Shown: positions 1 through 7,832 of the stretch, piece after piece
Layout: every line of letters starts with the position of its first letter
Position numbering within the stretch: position 1 is the stretch's first letter
Origin: Carboxydocella sporoproducens DSM 16521
GTDB taxonomy: Bacteria; Bacillota; GCA-003054495; Carboxydocellales; Carboxydocellaceae
DNA: 35,763 nucleotides
Assembly (NCBI RefSeq): GCF_900167165.1
Contig: NZ_FUXM01000024.1
Coordinates: 1 to 35,763 of the forward strand
Direction: 5' to 3'
Notes under the pieces: model-generated
The model's database searches: none
Told to the model about the DNA's origin: nothing
The model's input: only the letters and a program-made list of their open reading frames with translations
Program-made: the position numbers and the translations under genes

Positions 1-51
1 AGGACTACCCTCTATTACCACTAGCCCTTTTGGCCAAAGAACTGGAGTCCT

Positions 52-71
52 TAATTACATATAATTACATA
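52..71. repeat. perfect 10-bp tandem duplication
   Basis: TAATTACATA occurs twice back to back (52-61 and 62-71) in the AT-rich leader of the window. The rest of 1-111 holds no gene I can support and no recognisable promoter. The repeat could be a polymerase slippage product or the scar of an excised element; nothing nearby decides this. Confidence 0.6.
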
Positions 72-111
72 AATGTCATATATACCATAATGCGTAATGA
101 CCAAAACATAG

Positions 112-216
112 TTGACTACCATTCATAAAATTAATGCAACGCTACTGATACTTAATGAAATTATCGAACGAGGTTTCACAGAGCTAAATAGTGTTCTTGC
201 GCAATTTAGGGAGTGA
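112..216 (+). CDS. possible 34-residue small ORF, possibly a gene remnant
   Basis: A TTG codon at 112 opens a frame that ends with TGA at 214-216. The peptide contains ILNEIIERGFTELNSVLAQF, an amphipathic, helix-like stretch with normal-looking composition. The stop overlaps a GTG at 213 (GTGA arrangement), which would allow translational coupling to the next frame. There is no convincing ribosome binding site before 112 and I do not recognise the sequence. It may be the 3' remnant of a larger gene or a chance frame. Confidence 0.2.
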   Translation: MTTIHKINATLLILNEIIERGFTELNSVLAQFRE

Positions 217-224
217 GAAAGAGT

Positions 225-539
225 ATGTCTAATGCGTTTGTGTGTGGGGCGGCCGCAATTGCTACGTCAATTATTTTGACAACTAGCCATTCTAGCATTG
301 AATATAATAAATTTAATTGTGTTCATAAGTTTGTAAAAGATGGTATAATAAAAAAAACATCTGCATCACGATCGGTGCAACTTCCTTATGAAGTTCAAAC
401 ATGGAGAGAACTTCGCTGTGCAAAGATAAAAGCAATTCAAGGAAAATATGCTTTTGTACCGACTAGTAGCGAGGAATTTATCAGAAGTAAGTGGGAGGAA
501 ATAGAAAAAGAAGGGGATACGGATGGCGGTTGTTTTTGA
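225..539 (+). CDS. VapB-like antitoxin, atypical or degraded
   Basis: A 104-residue frame from ATG 225; AGGGAGTG at 208-215 gives better spacing to this ATG than to the in-frame GTG at 213. The C-terminal part, with GKYAFVPTSSEEFIRSKWEE near residues 71-90, resembles the tail of VapB-type antitoxins that bind PIN toxins. The N-terminal part is odd: a short hydrophobic stretch (about residues 3-20) and no ribbon-helix-helix or AbrB DNA-binding motif that I can see. It overlaps the downstream PIN gene by 17 nt, the usual antitoxin-toxin arrangement. The region is AT-rich compared with the neighbouring metabolic genes, which fits horizontal acquisition. The identification rests on the C-terminus and the position. 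Confidence 0.5.
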   Translation: MSNAFVCGAAAIATSIILTTSHSSIEYNKFNCVHKFVKDGIIKKTSASRSVQLPYEVQTWRELRCAKIKAIQGKYAFVPTSSEEFIRSKWEEIEKEGDTDGGCF

Positions 540-943
540 TGCTTGTGCCATTATTGCCTGGCTACGTGACGAACCTGGTGCAGACATGATTAGTGAGATT
601 ATTAAAAATGAAGATTGCTGCTATTTACATGCGATTAATGCTTATGAAGTATATCACGAGACTTTCTACGAGTTACAGGTAAAGAAGAAATTGCAAGTAA
701 TGCAATTGAGGATATTAAATCTGTAGTAGAGGTTATCGAAAATATGGAAACGCAACTATGGAAGACTGCTGCGGATGTAAAAATAAATATAAAAAAAATC
801 TCTATTCCTGATTGCTTCGCAATTGCGTTAGCAAAACGCATAAATGCTCCTGTGGTAACGGCAGATCATAAAGAGTTTATTCCAGTAAAAGAGAAAAAAA
901 TATGTGAAGTTATTTTTTTTTTCGGGATCCTGGTGTGCACTTA
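523..943 (+). pseudogene. PIN-domain toxin (VapC family), frameshifted
   Basis: The first frame starts at ATG 523 with MAVVFDACAIIAWL, the first acidic strand of PIN ribonucleases, and continues through NAYEVYHETFY. Near 663-678 the family-like reading moves to another frame, which reads TGKEEIASNAIEDIKSVVE and then IPDCFAIALA and VVTADHKEF, giving the remaining acidic residues. All expected PIN acidic positions are therefore present but split over two frames, so intact toxin cannot be made without recoding. A run of ten T (913-922) just before the end is a second possible slippage point. Intact relatives cleave RNA and are blocked by the upstream antitoxin. A sequencing error could also cause the break. 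Confidence 0.7.
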
Positions 944-980
944 AAAAAATAATTTAAGCAATAATAGTTTAAAAGTACTT

Positions 981-1018
981 CGCTCAGCTCAGCCAGCTGA
1001 GCGGTTTTATTTTTTCTT
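981..1018 (+). terminator. intrinsic terminator after the PIN pseudogene
   Basis: A perfect 9-bp stem (CGCTCAGCT at 981-989 with AGCTGAGCG at 995-1003) and a 5-nt loop are followed by a T-rich tract at 1005-1018. It insulates cwlD from the toxin-antitoxin remnant. Confidence 0.85.
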
Positions 1019-1054
1019 CCACGGGCATAATGTTTGAGGGGGAGGTGGGAACAA

Positions 1055-1789
1055 ATGCGGGTAATCTATTTTCGCTGGCGTTCACTGGTGAGTGTACTGG
1101 CACTTCTGTTGATAGCCACTGGTATGGGGCTGTATCTAGGGGAGAAAAATAGGCAAGAGGAAATACTGGTTATGGCGCCATTACTGGCTGGAAAAATGAT
1201 AATACTGGACCCAGGCCATGGCGGGTATGACCCCGGAGCCAAAGGGAAAAATGGCGGGGTTGAAAAGGAGATAACCCTGGCGGTGAGTCAGCGACTGGCA
1301 CTGGCGCTGGCTCAGTCCGGGGCAGGAGTCCTGATGACCAGAAACGGTGATTATGACCTGGCCCCTGAGGATGTGGATTCTCTCAGCTTGAGAAAACAGC
1401 TGGATTTAAAGAAAAGGGTCGAAATTGCTGAATCCGCAAAAGCAGATCTGCTCCTCAGTATTCATGTTAATGCCTTTCCTTCAGAAAAATGGTATGGGGC
1501 CCAGACCTTCTATCAAGGGGGGGATGCCAGGAGCAAACAGCTGGCAGAAGCAATTCAGAGTGAACTGCAACGAATAACCGGTACCCGACGGGTGGCAAAA
1601 ACTGCTGATATTTTCACCAACCGGGTGTCATCAATGCCATCAGTTACCGTGGAAATTGGCTTTATATCCAATCCGCAAGAGGAAAAACTAATGATGGACC
1701 CGGATTACCAGAATAAAGTAGCCTGGGCTATTTACTGTGGCATTTTGCAATATTATACTAAAATTAACCAGACTGAGGTACAGAGGTGA
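1055..1789 (+). CDS. cwlD: N-acetylmuramoyl-L-alanine amidase CwlD
   Basis: An Amidase_3 zinc hydrolase of 244 residues. In spore formers CwlD strips stem peptides from muramic acid so that muramic-delta-lactam of the spore cortex can form. A membrane segment spans about residues 10-28, so the catalytic domain should be outside the mother-cell membrane. Zinc and catalytic residues are visible: H55 and E70 (PGHGG, GVEKE), H137 (SIHVNA) and E200 (VEIGF). The length fits the CwlD subgroup. ATG 1055 is chosen because GGGGGAGGTGGG (1038-1049) lies just upstream; the in-frame TTG at 1034 would place that site inside the gene. It sits 6 nt before the dioxygenase-AMMECR1 gene. Confidence 0.88.
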   Translation: MRVIYFRWRSLVSVLALLLIATGMGLYLGEKNRQEEILVMAPLLAGKMIILDPGHGGYDPGAKGKNGGVEKEITLAVSQRLALALAQSGAGVLMTRNGDYDLAPEDVDSLSLRKQLDLKKRVEIAESAKADLLLSIHVNAFPSEKWYGAQTFYQGGDARSKQLAEAIQSELQRITGTRRVAKTADIFTNRVSSMPSVTVEIGFISNPQEEKLMMDPDYQNKVAWAIYCGILQYYTKINQTEVQR

Positions 1790-1795
1790 ATAAAG

Positions 1796-3205
1796 TTGAA
1801 CAATATTGTTTATGTTGGGCTCAGCCCTCATCCCCCTATTATCATTCCGGCCATAGGTAAGGAAGAGCTGACTAAAGTAGAGGCTACCGTAACAGGTATG
1901 AAAAAATGGGCTGATGAGGTGCGTAGGGCTGAACCGGATGCGATTGTACTCATTTCCCCCCATGGGACAGTTTTCAGTGATGCTATTACTATCCGCAAGG
2001 GGGAAAGAGTACAGGGAAATCTGGCGGATTTTGGTGCTCCGCAAGTCAAGGCAGACTGGCCGGTAGATTTGAATTTACTGGAGGCTATTGGCCTGATGGC
2101 ATACCGGGAGCAGGTGAATGTCGTTTCTCTGGACCGGGAGGAAATGCAGCGGCTAGGTGCTAAATGGGAACTGGACCACGGTGCAATCGTTCCTCTGTGG
2201 TACTTGCAGGAAGCGGGGCTGGACTGCGCTCTGGTTTCAGTTAACATGGGTCTACTGGCGGTAGAGGAACTGTACGCCTTTGGGCTGGCGGTGCAACGGG
2301 CAGCAGGATTGCTGGGCCGCAGGGTTGCGGTAATTGCCAGTGGGGATTTATCCCATCGACTGACACCAGATGCTCCTTCTGGCTTTGCCCCTGAGGGCAA
2401 AGAATTTGACCGGCGCATTAAAGAGAATCTGGAGTTATTACAAATTGAGGAAATTCTGCGTTTGCCTGAAGAGCTGGTGGAAAAGGCAGGGGAGTGTGGC
2501 TTGCGGCCCTTAATTATGGCTTTGGGAGCGCTGGATGGCCTGGATGCTCAGTGTGAGATTTTCAGCTATGAAGGCCCCTTTGGAGTAGGATATCTAGTCT
2601 GTGGTTTTAAGCCTCAGGGACCCAATCCGGAGCGGGAACTGCAGGAAAAATTGATTGACCGCAGGGAAGAGGAAATTGCTGCCCGTCGGGCCCGGGAAAG
2701 CTATCCGGTAAAGCTGGCTCGCCGTTCTCTGGAATACTATCTGAGAAATGGAGAGATTCTGGACAAACCCAAAGATTTGCCTCCAGAACTGGAAAAGGCT
2801 GCTGGTGTGTTTGTTTCCATAAAGAAACATGGACAGCTGCGTGGCTGCATTGGCACAACCGAGCCTACCCAGCCTACTATTGCCGAGGAGATTATTCATA
2901 ATGCCATTGCGGCAGGAACCAGGGACCCCCGGTTCTGGCCGGTAGAGGAAGAGGAATTGAGTCAATTGCTATATTCCGTAGATATTCTTAACCCGGCAGA
3001 ACGGGTTAATTCCCTGGCCGATCTGGATCCCCGCCAGTATGGTGTGATAGTTCGCAAAGGCCGAAGTAGCGGCCTGCTTTTGCCTGATTTGCCAGGGGTG
3101 GACACAGTAGAAGAACAGCTGCGGATTGCCAAGCAAAAAGCAGGCATTAACCCGATGGATCAGGATGTAGAGATCTGGCGCTTTACTGTAACCCGCTACC
3201 TGTAG
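1796..3205 (+). CDS. AmmeMemoRadiSam protein: LigB/Memo-like domain fused to AMMECR1
   Basis: A 469-residue two-domain protein. Residues 1-270 resemble class III extradiol dioxygenase (LigB/Memo-like) proteins, with likely metal ligands H12 (SPHPP), H56 (SPHG), H128 (LDHGA) and H187 (GDLSH). Residues about 300-469 are an AMMECR1 domain with its signature LRGCIG (348-353). In many genomes these are separate AmmeMemoRadiSam proteins B and A; here they are one chain. The biochemical role of the set is not established. The start is TTG 1796, preceded by GAGGTGA overlapping the cwlD stop codon. The radical SAM partner begins 14 nt downstream, so the two are almost certainly co-transcribed. Confidence 0.88.
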   Translation: MNNIVYVGLSPHPPIIIPAIGKEELTKVEATVTGMKKWADEVRRAEPDAIVLISPHGTVFSDAITIRKGERVQGNLADFGAPQVKADWPVDLNLLEAIGLMAYREQVNVVSLDREEMQRLGAKWELDHGAIVPLWYLQEAGLDCALVSVNMGLLAVEELYAFGLAVQRAAGLLGRRVAVIASGDLSHRLTPDAPSGFAPEGKEFDRRIKENLELLQIEEILRLPEELVEKAGECGLRPLIMALGALDGLDAQCEIFSYEGPFGVGYLVCGFKPQGPNPERELQEKLIDRREEEIAARRARESYPVKLARRSLEYYLRNGEILDKPKDLPPELEKAAGVFVSIKKHGQLRGCIGTTEPTQPTIAEEIIHNAIAAGTRDPRFWPVEEEELSQLLYSVDILNPAERVNSLADLDPRQYGVIVRKGRSSGLLLPDLPGVDTVEEQLRIAKQKAGINPMDQDVEIWRFTVTRYL

Positions 3206-3219
3206 TGGAGGGATATAGT

Positions 3220-4074
3220 ATGAAAGAGGCTCAGTACTGGCAGAGGGAAGGGGAAAAAATCCGCTGCCAGTTATGTCCTCATTACTGTCTTGTGGCAGAT
3301 GGACAAAAAGGTAGATGCGGAGTGAGAGAGAACAGAGGAGGCAAGCTTTATGCCCTCAATTATGGACAAATTGGGGCCCTGGCCCTGGACCCTGTCGAGA
3401 AAAAACCCCTTTTTCGCTTTAAACCGGGTAGCATGATTTTGTCAGTAGGAACAACGGGCTGTAACCTGGATTGCGCCTTTTGCCAGAACTGGGAACTGGT
3501 AAGCGGCAGGGGAGGCAGGGAGGAAATCAGTCCGGAAGAACTGGTGGCCCTGGCAGAAAACTACCGGCCAGTCGGGAATATTGGTCTGGCTTATACCTAT
3601 TCCGAGCCCTTGATGTGGTTTGAGTTTGTCCTGGCTACGGCCAAATTGGCCCGGGGGAAAGGATTGGCAAATGTGCTGGTCAGCAATGGCTATATCAATG
3701 AAGCTCCCTGGCGGGAGCTGTTGCCCTGGCTGGATGCAGCTAACATTGATATTAAAGGAGAGAAAGAGTTCTACCGTAAGCTGTGTAAAGCCCGCCCGGA
3801 ACCGGTGTGGCGTGCAGTAGAACTGGCGGTAGAGGCGGGGGTTCATGTGGAAATAACCTGTCTTTTGGTTACTGATGAAAACGACAGCCCGGAGCAGATC
3901 GAGGCGCTGGCAAGAAGGCTGGCAGATCTATCTTCTAAAATCCCACTTCATCTATCCCGCTATTTTCCCCGGCGCAGTTTAACAGCACCACCCACTCCGT
4001 TGGAGAGAATGTATGAGGCGCAAGCTATCGCCTCGCGCTATTTAAAATATGTTTATTTAGGTAACTTGCCCTGA
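3220..4074 (+). CDS. amrS: AmmeMemoRadiSam system radical SAM enzyme
   Basis: A 284-residue radical SAM protein related to pyruvate formate-lyase activating enzymes. The 4Fe-4S/SAM motif CNLDCAFC gives C81, C85 and C88. An N-terminal cysteine set (C16, C19, C23, C33) may hold a zinc or second iron-sulfur site and is typical of this subfamily. ATG 3220 is chosen because GGAGG (3208-3212) precedes it; the in-frame GTG at 3205 overlaps that site. It directly follows the fused dioxygenase-AMMECR1 gene, the usual context of this family. Substrate unknown; radical modification or installation of an unknown group is inferred only from family chemistry. Confidence 0.88.
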   Translation: MKEAQYWQREGEKIRCQLCPHYCLVADGQKGRCGVRENRGGKLYALNYGQIGALALDPVEKKPLFRFKPGSMILSVGTTGCNLDCAFCQNWELVSGRGGREEISPEELVALAENYRPVGNIGLAYTYSEPLMWFEFVLATAKLARGKGLANVLVSNGYINEAPWRELLPWLDAANIDIKGEKEFYRKLCKARPEPVWRAVELAVEAGVHVEITCLLVTDENDSPEQIEALARRLADLSSKIPLHLSRYFPRRSLTAPPTPLERMYEAQAIASRYLKYVYLGNLP

Positions 4075-4139
4075 GCAGCAGGAAAGAGGGGCGGCAGTGT
4101 CGAAATAGCCAGTAGTTTGCCTGAAAGGACGGGAGAGAC

Positions 4140-4613
4140 TTGCAAGCGGAGTTGATTAATCCTTTTATTATAGCTGCCAGAGAGGTTTTGCAACAGGAAA
4201 TAGGCAGTGATGTACAGATAGGCCAGCTTAGTCTGGACAATCATCTCTTAACAAGCAGGGAAGTTAAGGTCAATATTGCCATGACCGGAGATGTAGAAGG
4301 CCTGATTTTTTATGGTCTGGACCAGCATCAGGCTTGCCAGCTGGCCAGCCTGATGCTGGGGGAGCCTATAGGTGAATTTAATGAAATAGTGTATAGTGCG
4401 GTGGCAGAAATGGGAAATGTGATTTCCGGCATAGCCACCCGGGAACTGGAAAGGGCAGGTTATACTACTGATATCAGTACCCCTGTCGTGCTGGTAGGAG
4501 AACAGGCCAAAATCAATTTGGTGGGCTTAACCTATCTGGTGGTGCAGCTAACTACTGCCGTTGGGCCCTTAACTTTGTTAGTAGCTTTGCGAGGAGTGAA
4601 AAATAATTGCTAA
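4140..4613 (+). CDS. CheX/CheC-like chemotaxis phosphatase family protein
   Basis: A 157-residue protein with the CheX fold pattern. Family members dephosphorylate CheY-P. The active-site helix motif SxxxExxN is present as S86, E90 and N93 (SAVAEMGNVISG), once only, as in CheX rather than the two-site CheC. The start is TTG 4140 with GGGAGAG just before it. No other chemotaxis gene is in the window, so the partner response regulator must lie elsewhere. The last 7 nt overlap the downstream amidohydrolase start, which indicates translational coupling with a metabolic gene. Confidence 0.78.
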   Translation: MQAELINPFIIAAREVLQQEIGSDVQIGQLSLDNHLLTSREVKVNIAMTGDVEGLIFYGLDQHQACQLASLMLGEPIGEFNEIVYSAVAEMGNVISGIATRELERAGYTTDISTPVVLVGEQAKINLVGLTYLVVQLTTAVGPLTLLVALRGVKNNC

Positions 4614-5788
4614 AGGATACCGGGGAAAGAATTTGTACATGGTTGCAGGAAAATCTTAGTACCTGGCAGGATTTAAGCCTGGCTATTCACCGCCATCCAG
4701 AACTGGGCTACCAGGAGTACTTTGCCTGTAAATTGTTAACTGAGGCATTGGCTGCTGGTGGCTTTACCGTACAAAAAGGCATAGGTGAGATGGAAACCGC
4801 CTTTTGGGCCGAATGCCAGGGCAAGGGGACCGGGCCAACCCTGGCTTTGCTGGCGGAATATGATGCTTTGCCGGAACTGGGCCATGCCTGTGGCCATAAT
4901 ATAATCGGGGTAGCAGCAGTAGCAGCAGGTCTTGCTCTGGCCCGCTTTCGGTCAGAGTGGTCGGGACGGATCGCAGTAATAGGTACACCGGCGGAAGAAA
5001 CCGGGGGCGGAAAGGTGATTCTGGTACAGAAGGGTTATTTTCAGGCCGTGGATTTTGCTATGATGATTCATCCGGCTGACCATTTTTGTGCCCAGGTTAC
5101 ATCAACGGCGATGGATGCGATTGAGTATGTTTTTTACGGCAAACCAGCCCATGCTGCGGCCAGTCCCCAGGAAGGAATCAGTGCCCTGGAAGGGGTTATT
5201 CAACTATTCAATAATATTAATGCACTGCGTCCCTATTTACCCGATGGGGTAAGGATCAATGGCATTATCACAGAAGGGGGCATAGCTCCCAATATTGTTC
5301 CGGAACGGGCAGTGGCGCGGTTTTATATTCGAGCCAAACAGAGAAACTACCTCAATACCCTGGTGGAGAAGGTACATAACTGCGCCCGGGGAGCAGCCCT
5401 GGCTACTGGCTGCAAGGTGGAATGGCATAATTTTGAATTATCCTATGATGAGATGTGTACTAATCAGACCATGGCCCGTATTTTTGAGCAAAAGTTACGC
5501 TATCTGGGAGTGGAACAGATACGTTCAGGACGGGAAGGCATGGGTTCCCTGGATATGGGCAATGTCAGCCAGGTAGTACCGGCTATTCATCCCTATGTAG
5601 CCATAGGGTCACTGGGGCTAACAGCTCATACCCAGGAATTTGCTCAGGCGGCGGGTGGACCGGGGGGCTTAAATGGATTGCTGCTGGGCGCACAGGCAAT
5701 GGCTTTAACAGCACTGGAAATCTTAAACAAGCCTGCCTTGCAAAAACAGATTCGTAGTGAGTTTGAAAACCGGGGTTCCTGCTCATAA
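4607..5788 (+). CDS. M20 family amidohydrolase (AbgB-like)
   Basis: A 393-residue zinc-dependent M20 peptidase/amidohydrolase. These enzymes hydrolyse amide bonds of N-acyl amino acids, aminobenzoyl-glutamate or small peptides. Visible motifs are HRHPELG (28-34), GHACGHN (92-98; C95 and H97 as likely metal ligands) and PAEETGGGK in the catalytic region. The central lid/dimerisation domain follows. The start is TTG 4607, inside the end of the cheX-like gene, with GAGGAGTG at 4591-4598 as the binding site. The exact substrate cannot be told from sequence; the best match by motif is the amidohydrolase/p-aminobenzoyl-glutamate hydrolase group. Confidence 0.85.
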   Translation: MLKDTGERICTWLQENLSTWQDLSLAIHRHPELGYQEYFACKLLTEALAAGGFTVQKGIGEMETAFWAECQGKGTGPTLALLAEYDALPELGHACGHNIIGVAAVAAGLALARFRSEWSGRIAVIGTPAEETGGGKVILVQKGYFQAVDFAMMIHPADHFCAQVTSTAMDAIEYVFYGKPAHAAASPQEGISALEGVIQLFNNINALRPYLPDGVRINGIITEGGIAPNIVPERAVARFYIRAKQRNYLNTLVEKVHNCARGAALATGCKVEWHNFELSYDEMCTNQTMARIFEQKLRYLGVEQIRSGREGMGSLDMGNVSQVVPAIHPYVAIGSLGLTAHTQEFAQAAGGPGGLNGLLLGAQAMALTALEILNKPALQKQIRSEFENRGSCS

Positions 5789-5823
5789 TAAAATTGACCA
5801 AGTTCCGAAAGGAGGCTGGTTAA

Positions 5824-6126
5824 ATGGCACGCCGAAAGCGCAAGGACCCGGTTACCGAAGCGGCCCTCAAACAATTGAAGTTTGAAGTGGCTCAGGAGTT
5901 GGGAATTCCTCTGAATGAGGAGGATAACGGGGACCTGACTACCAGACAGGTAGGGAAAATCGGCGGTACCATGGTTAAACGGCTGATTGAACTTGGTCAG
6001 CGGGCGCTGGTGGCAGAATATGAGGCGCGGCAGCGGCGGTCGCAAATGCGGCTGGTTCATGCCCAGCGGCGGCCTCAACTGGCTGCACAGGCCCTGGGGG
6101 TGCAGCGGCTCCGGGCGGTTCGCTAG
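5824..6126 (+). CDS. alpha/beta-type small acid-soluble spore protein with a C-terminal extension
   Basis: A 100-residue DNA-binding spore protein. The two conserved SASP blocks are present: KFEVAQELGI (19-28), which covers the germination protease cleavage region, and NGDLTTRQVGKIGGTMVKRL (35-54). Normal family members end soon after the second block, at about 60-75 residues. Here a further 40 residues (about 60-100) rich in R, Q and A follow, with high GC in the DNA. The start at ATG 5824 has AAAGGAGG upstream. It is followed 37 nt later by a ClpP-fold protease gene. The family call is firm; the function of the tail is unknown. Confidence 0.85.
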   Translation: MARRKRKDPVTEAALKQLKFEVAQELGIPLNEEDNGDLTTRQVGKIGGTMVKRLIELGQRALVAEYEARQRRSQMRLVHAQRRPQLAAQALGVQRLRAVR

Positions 6127-6163
6127 GGGTGCGCCCCCTTTTCTACTGCAGAGGAGGGAAAAG

Positions 6164-6997
6164 ATGGCTACTATCCTTAATTTGCTCTGGCTGGTTTTTA
6201 TGATTATGGCACTGGTGCCCATGTTCAATCAGCGGCGCCTGGAGTTGCAGCGTGTGCGTTTAATGCGGGAAATTGAGTTAAAAAGGGGTTCTCGTTTGAT
6301 CACCCTTATTCATCGTCAGGAATCCATTAACCTGCTGGGCATACCGATTTCACGTTTTATCAATATTGAGGACTCAGAGCAAGTTTTGCGGGCGATCCGG
6401 CTTACACCCGAAGATATGCCCATAGACCTGGTTCTGCACACACCAGGGGGCTTAGTACTGGCCTCAGAGCAAATTGCTTCAGCTTTAAGCAGGCACAAAG
6501 CCAAAGTAACAGTATTTATACCCCATTATGCCATGTCAGGGGGGACGATGCTGGCATTATCGGCAGACGAAATCGTGATGGATGAAAATGCGGTCCTGGG
6601 CCCGGTGGATCCCCAGATCGGTCAGTACCCGGCTGCCTCTGTTATTAAGGTAGTAGAGGAAAAAGGGAAGGAACATTGTAAAGACGAGACCCTAATTCTG
6701 GCCGATATTGCCAGAAAGGCAATGAATCAGGTGGAGACCAAGCTCAAGGAAATTCTGGCCGATAAGTTTCAGCCTGAGCGGGCAGCGGAACTAGCGAAAA
6801 TTTTCAGTGAAGGTCGCTGGACTCATGATTATCCTATTTCTTATGAACAGTTACGGGAACTGGGGTTACCAGTCTCCACGGCCATGCCCCGGGAAATTTA
6901 TGAACTGATGGAGTACTATCCTCAACCGCCTCAGCGTCGTCCTTCTGTACAGTACATTCCCCTGCCATACTTTGAAGACACCCGTAAAACCAGGTAA
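6164..6997 (+). CDS. SDH/ClpP-class serine protease, membrane anchored
   Basis: A 277-residue member of the serine dehydrogenase proteinase family (ClpP/crotonase fold, SppA relatives). An N-terminal membrane segment covers about residues 4-20. The fold is marked by LVLHTPGGLVLASEQIASAL and the probable nucleophile serine in AMSGGTM, followed by DEIVMDENAVLGPVDPQ. ATG 6164 is preceded by GAGGAGGG; the same frame is open back to 5987 but that would overlap the SASP gene and lacks a binding site. The target is unknown. Its position directly after a SASP gene makes a role in spore or envelope protein turnover possible, but that is inference. Confidence 0.82.
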   Translation: MATILNLLWLVFMIMALVPMFNQRRLELQRVRLMREIELKRGSRLITLIHRQESINLLGIPISRFINIEDSEQVLRAIRLTPEDMPIDLVLHTPGGLVLASEQIASALSRHKAKVTVFIPHYAMSGGTMLALSADEIVMDENAVLGPVDPQIGQYPAASVIKVVEEKGKEHCKDETLILADIARKAMNQVETKLKEILADKFQPERAAELAKIFSEGRWTHDYPISYEQLRELGLPVSTAMPREIYELMEYYPQPPQRRPSVQYIPLPYFEDTRKTR

Positions 6998-7043
6998 TTC
7001 GACATTCCAGCAAAAAACAATGGCCAGCCAGTACTAGCAAGGC

Positions 7044-7049
7044 TATAAT
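7044..7049 (+). promoter_or_regulatory. possible -10 element upstream of the deacetylase
   Basis: TATAAT stands 37 nt before the deacetylase start in the 88-nt gap after the protease gene. At a 17-nt spacing the -35 hexamer would be TGGCCA, a poor match, so this is weak. Confidence 0.3.
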
Positions 7050-7085
7050 TAACATAGACGGATAACCAGAAGGGCGGAGATAGCC

Positions 7086-7832
7086 ATGAAAAGACGCTAC
7101 TGGATGGTTTTAACTTTTTTGCTGGTTTACCTGGTCTGGCGGGTCTTGCAACCCCAGCTGATGCAGGCTATGGCCAGTGCCCATCTGCTGGGAAGGATAG
7201 TGATTTCTGCCCATACCCAGGGGGAGAAGCTGGTTGCTCTGACCTTTGATGATGGTCCTGATCCCCGTTTTACTCCGCAAATACTGGACATCCTTCAGCA
7301 ATATCGCGTTCCTGCTACTTTTTTTGTCATTGGTCAGGCGGCACAGGATCACCGGGACCTGCTGGAACGGGAAATAGCTGAAGGACATGAGATAGCCAAC
7401 CATACTTTTAGCCATCAGGATATGGTGGCGATGAATGAGCAACAAATTGCTCTGGAAATAGATATGACCAATTCTCTGCTGGAGCGTATCACCGGTAAAG
7501 TGCCGGACTACTTTCGGCCGCCCCGGGGACGGTTTGACTGGCGGCTGATCGAAGCCTGTGAGCTCAGAGGACTGAGGATTGTTCTCTGGACAGTGGGCAT
7601 TGAAAATCACACGACCAGAACACCTGAGGCAATGGCAGACCGGGTAGTGGCTAAAGTTTATCCCGGGGCGATTATCCTGGGGCATGATGGCCGTCTGAAC
7701 CGAATCAAAACGGTGCAGGCTTTGCCGCTCATTATCACCAGACTGCGGGCCCAGGGCTATCGCTTTGTTACTTTGAGTCAGTTGCTAGATACTGAGAAAG
7801 AGATAAGAAATGGGGAGGAGTTATGGCGTTAG
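7086..7832 (+). CDS. polysaccharide deacetylase family protein (NodB domain)
   Basis: A 248-residue CE4 deacetylase with an N-terminal membrane segment (about residues 5-20). Metal and catalytic motifs are clear: TFDDGPDP (D55, D56), HEIANHTFSH (H106 and H110), RPPRGRFD and an LGHDG-like C-terminal motif. Such proteins remove N-acetyl groups from peptidoglycan or other N-acetylglucosamine polymers outside the membrane; PdaA/PdaB relatives act on the spore cortex. No feature lets me choose the exact subgroup. The final 10 nt overlap the EamA gene, so the two are coupled. Confidence 0.88.
   Translation: MKRRYWMVLTFLLVYLVWRVLQPQLMQAMASAHLLGRIVISAHTQGEKLVALTFDDGPDPRFTPQILDILQQYRVPATFFVIGQAAQDHRDLLEREIAEGHEIANHTFSHQDMVAMNEQQIALEIDMTNSLLERITGKVPDYFRPPRGRFDWRLIEACELRGLRIVLWTVGIENHTTRTPEAMADRVVAKVYPGAIILGHDGRLNRIKTVQALPLIITRLRAQGYRFVTLSQLLDTEKEIRNGEELWR

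Noticed and set aside
1-52. Inverted repeat AGGACT...AGTCCT at the window start
   Set aside because: Only 6 bp with a 40-nt loop; likely chance.
5987-6163. Longer start for the SDH protease, overlapping the SASP gene
   Set aside because: The good binding site GAGGAGGG stands before ATG 6164, and the upstream part has antisense-like, R/W-rich composition.
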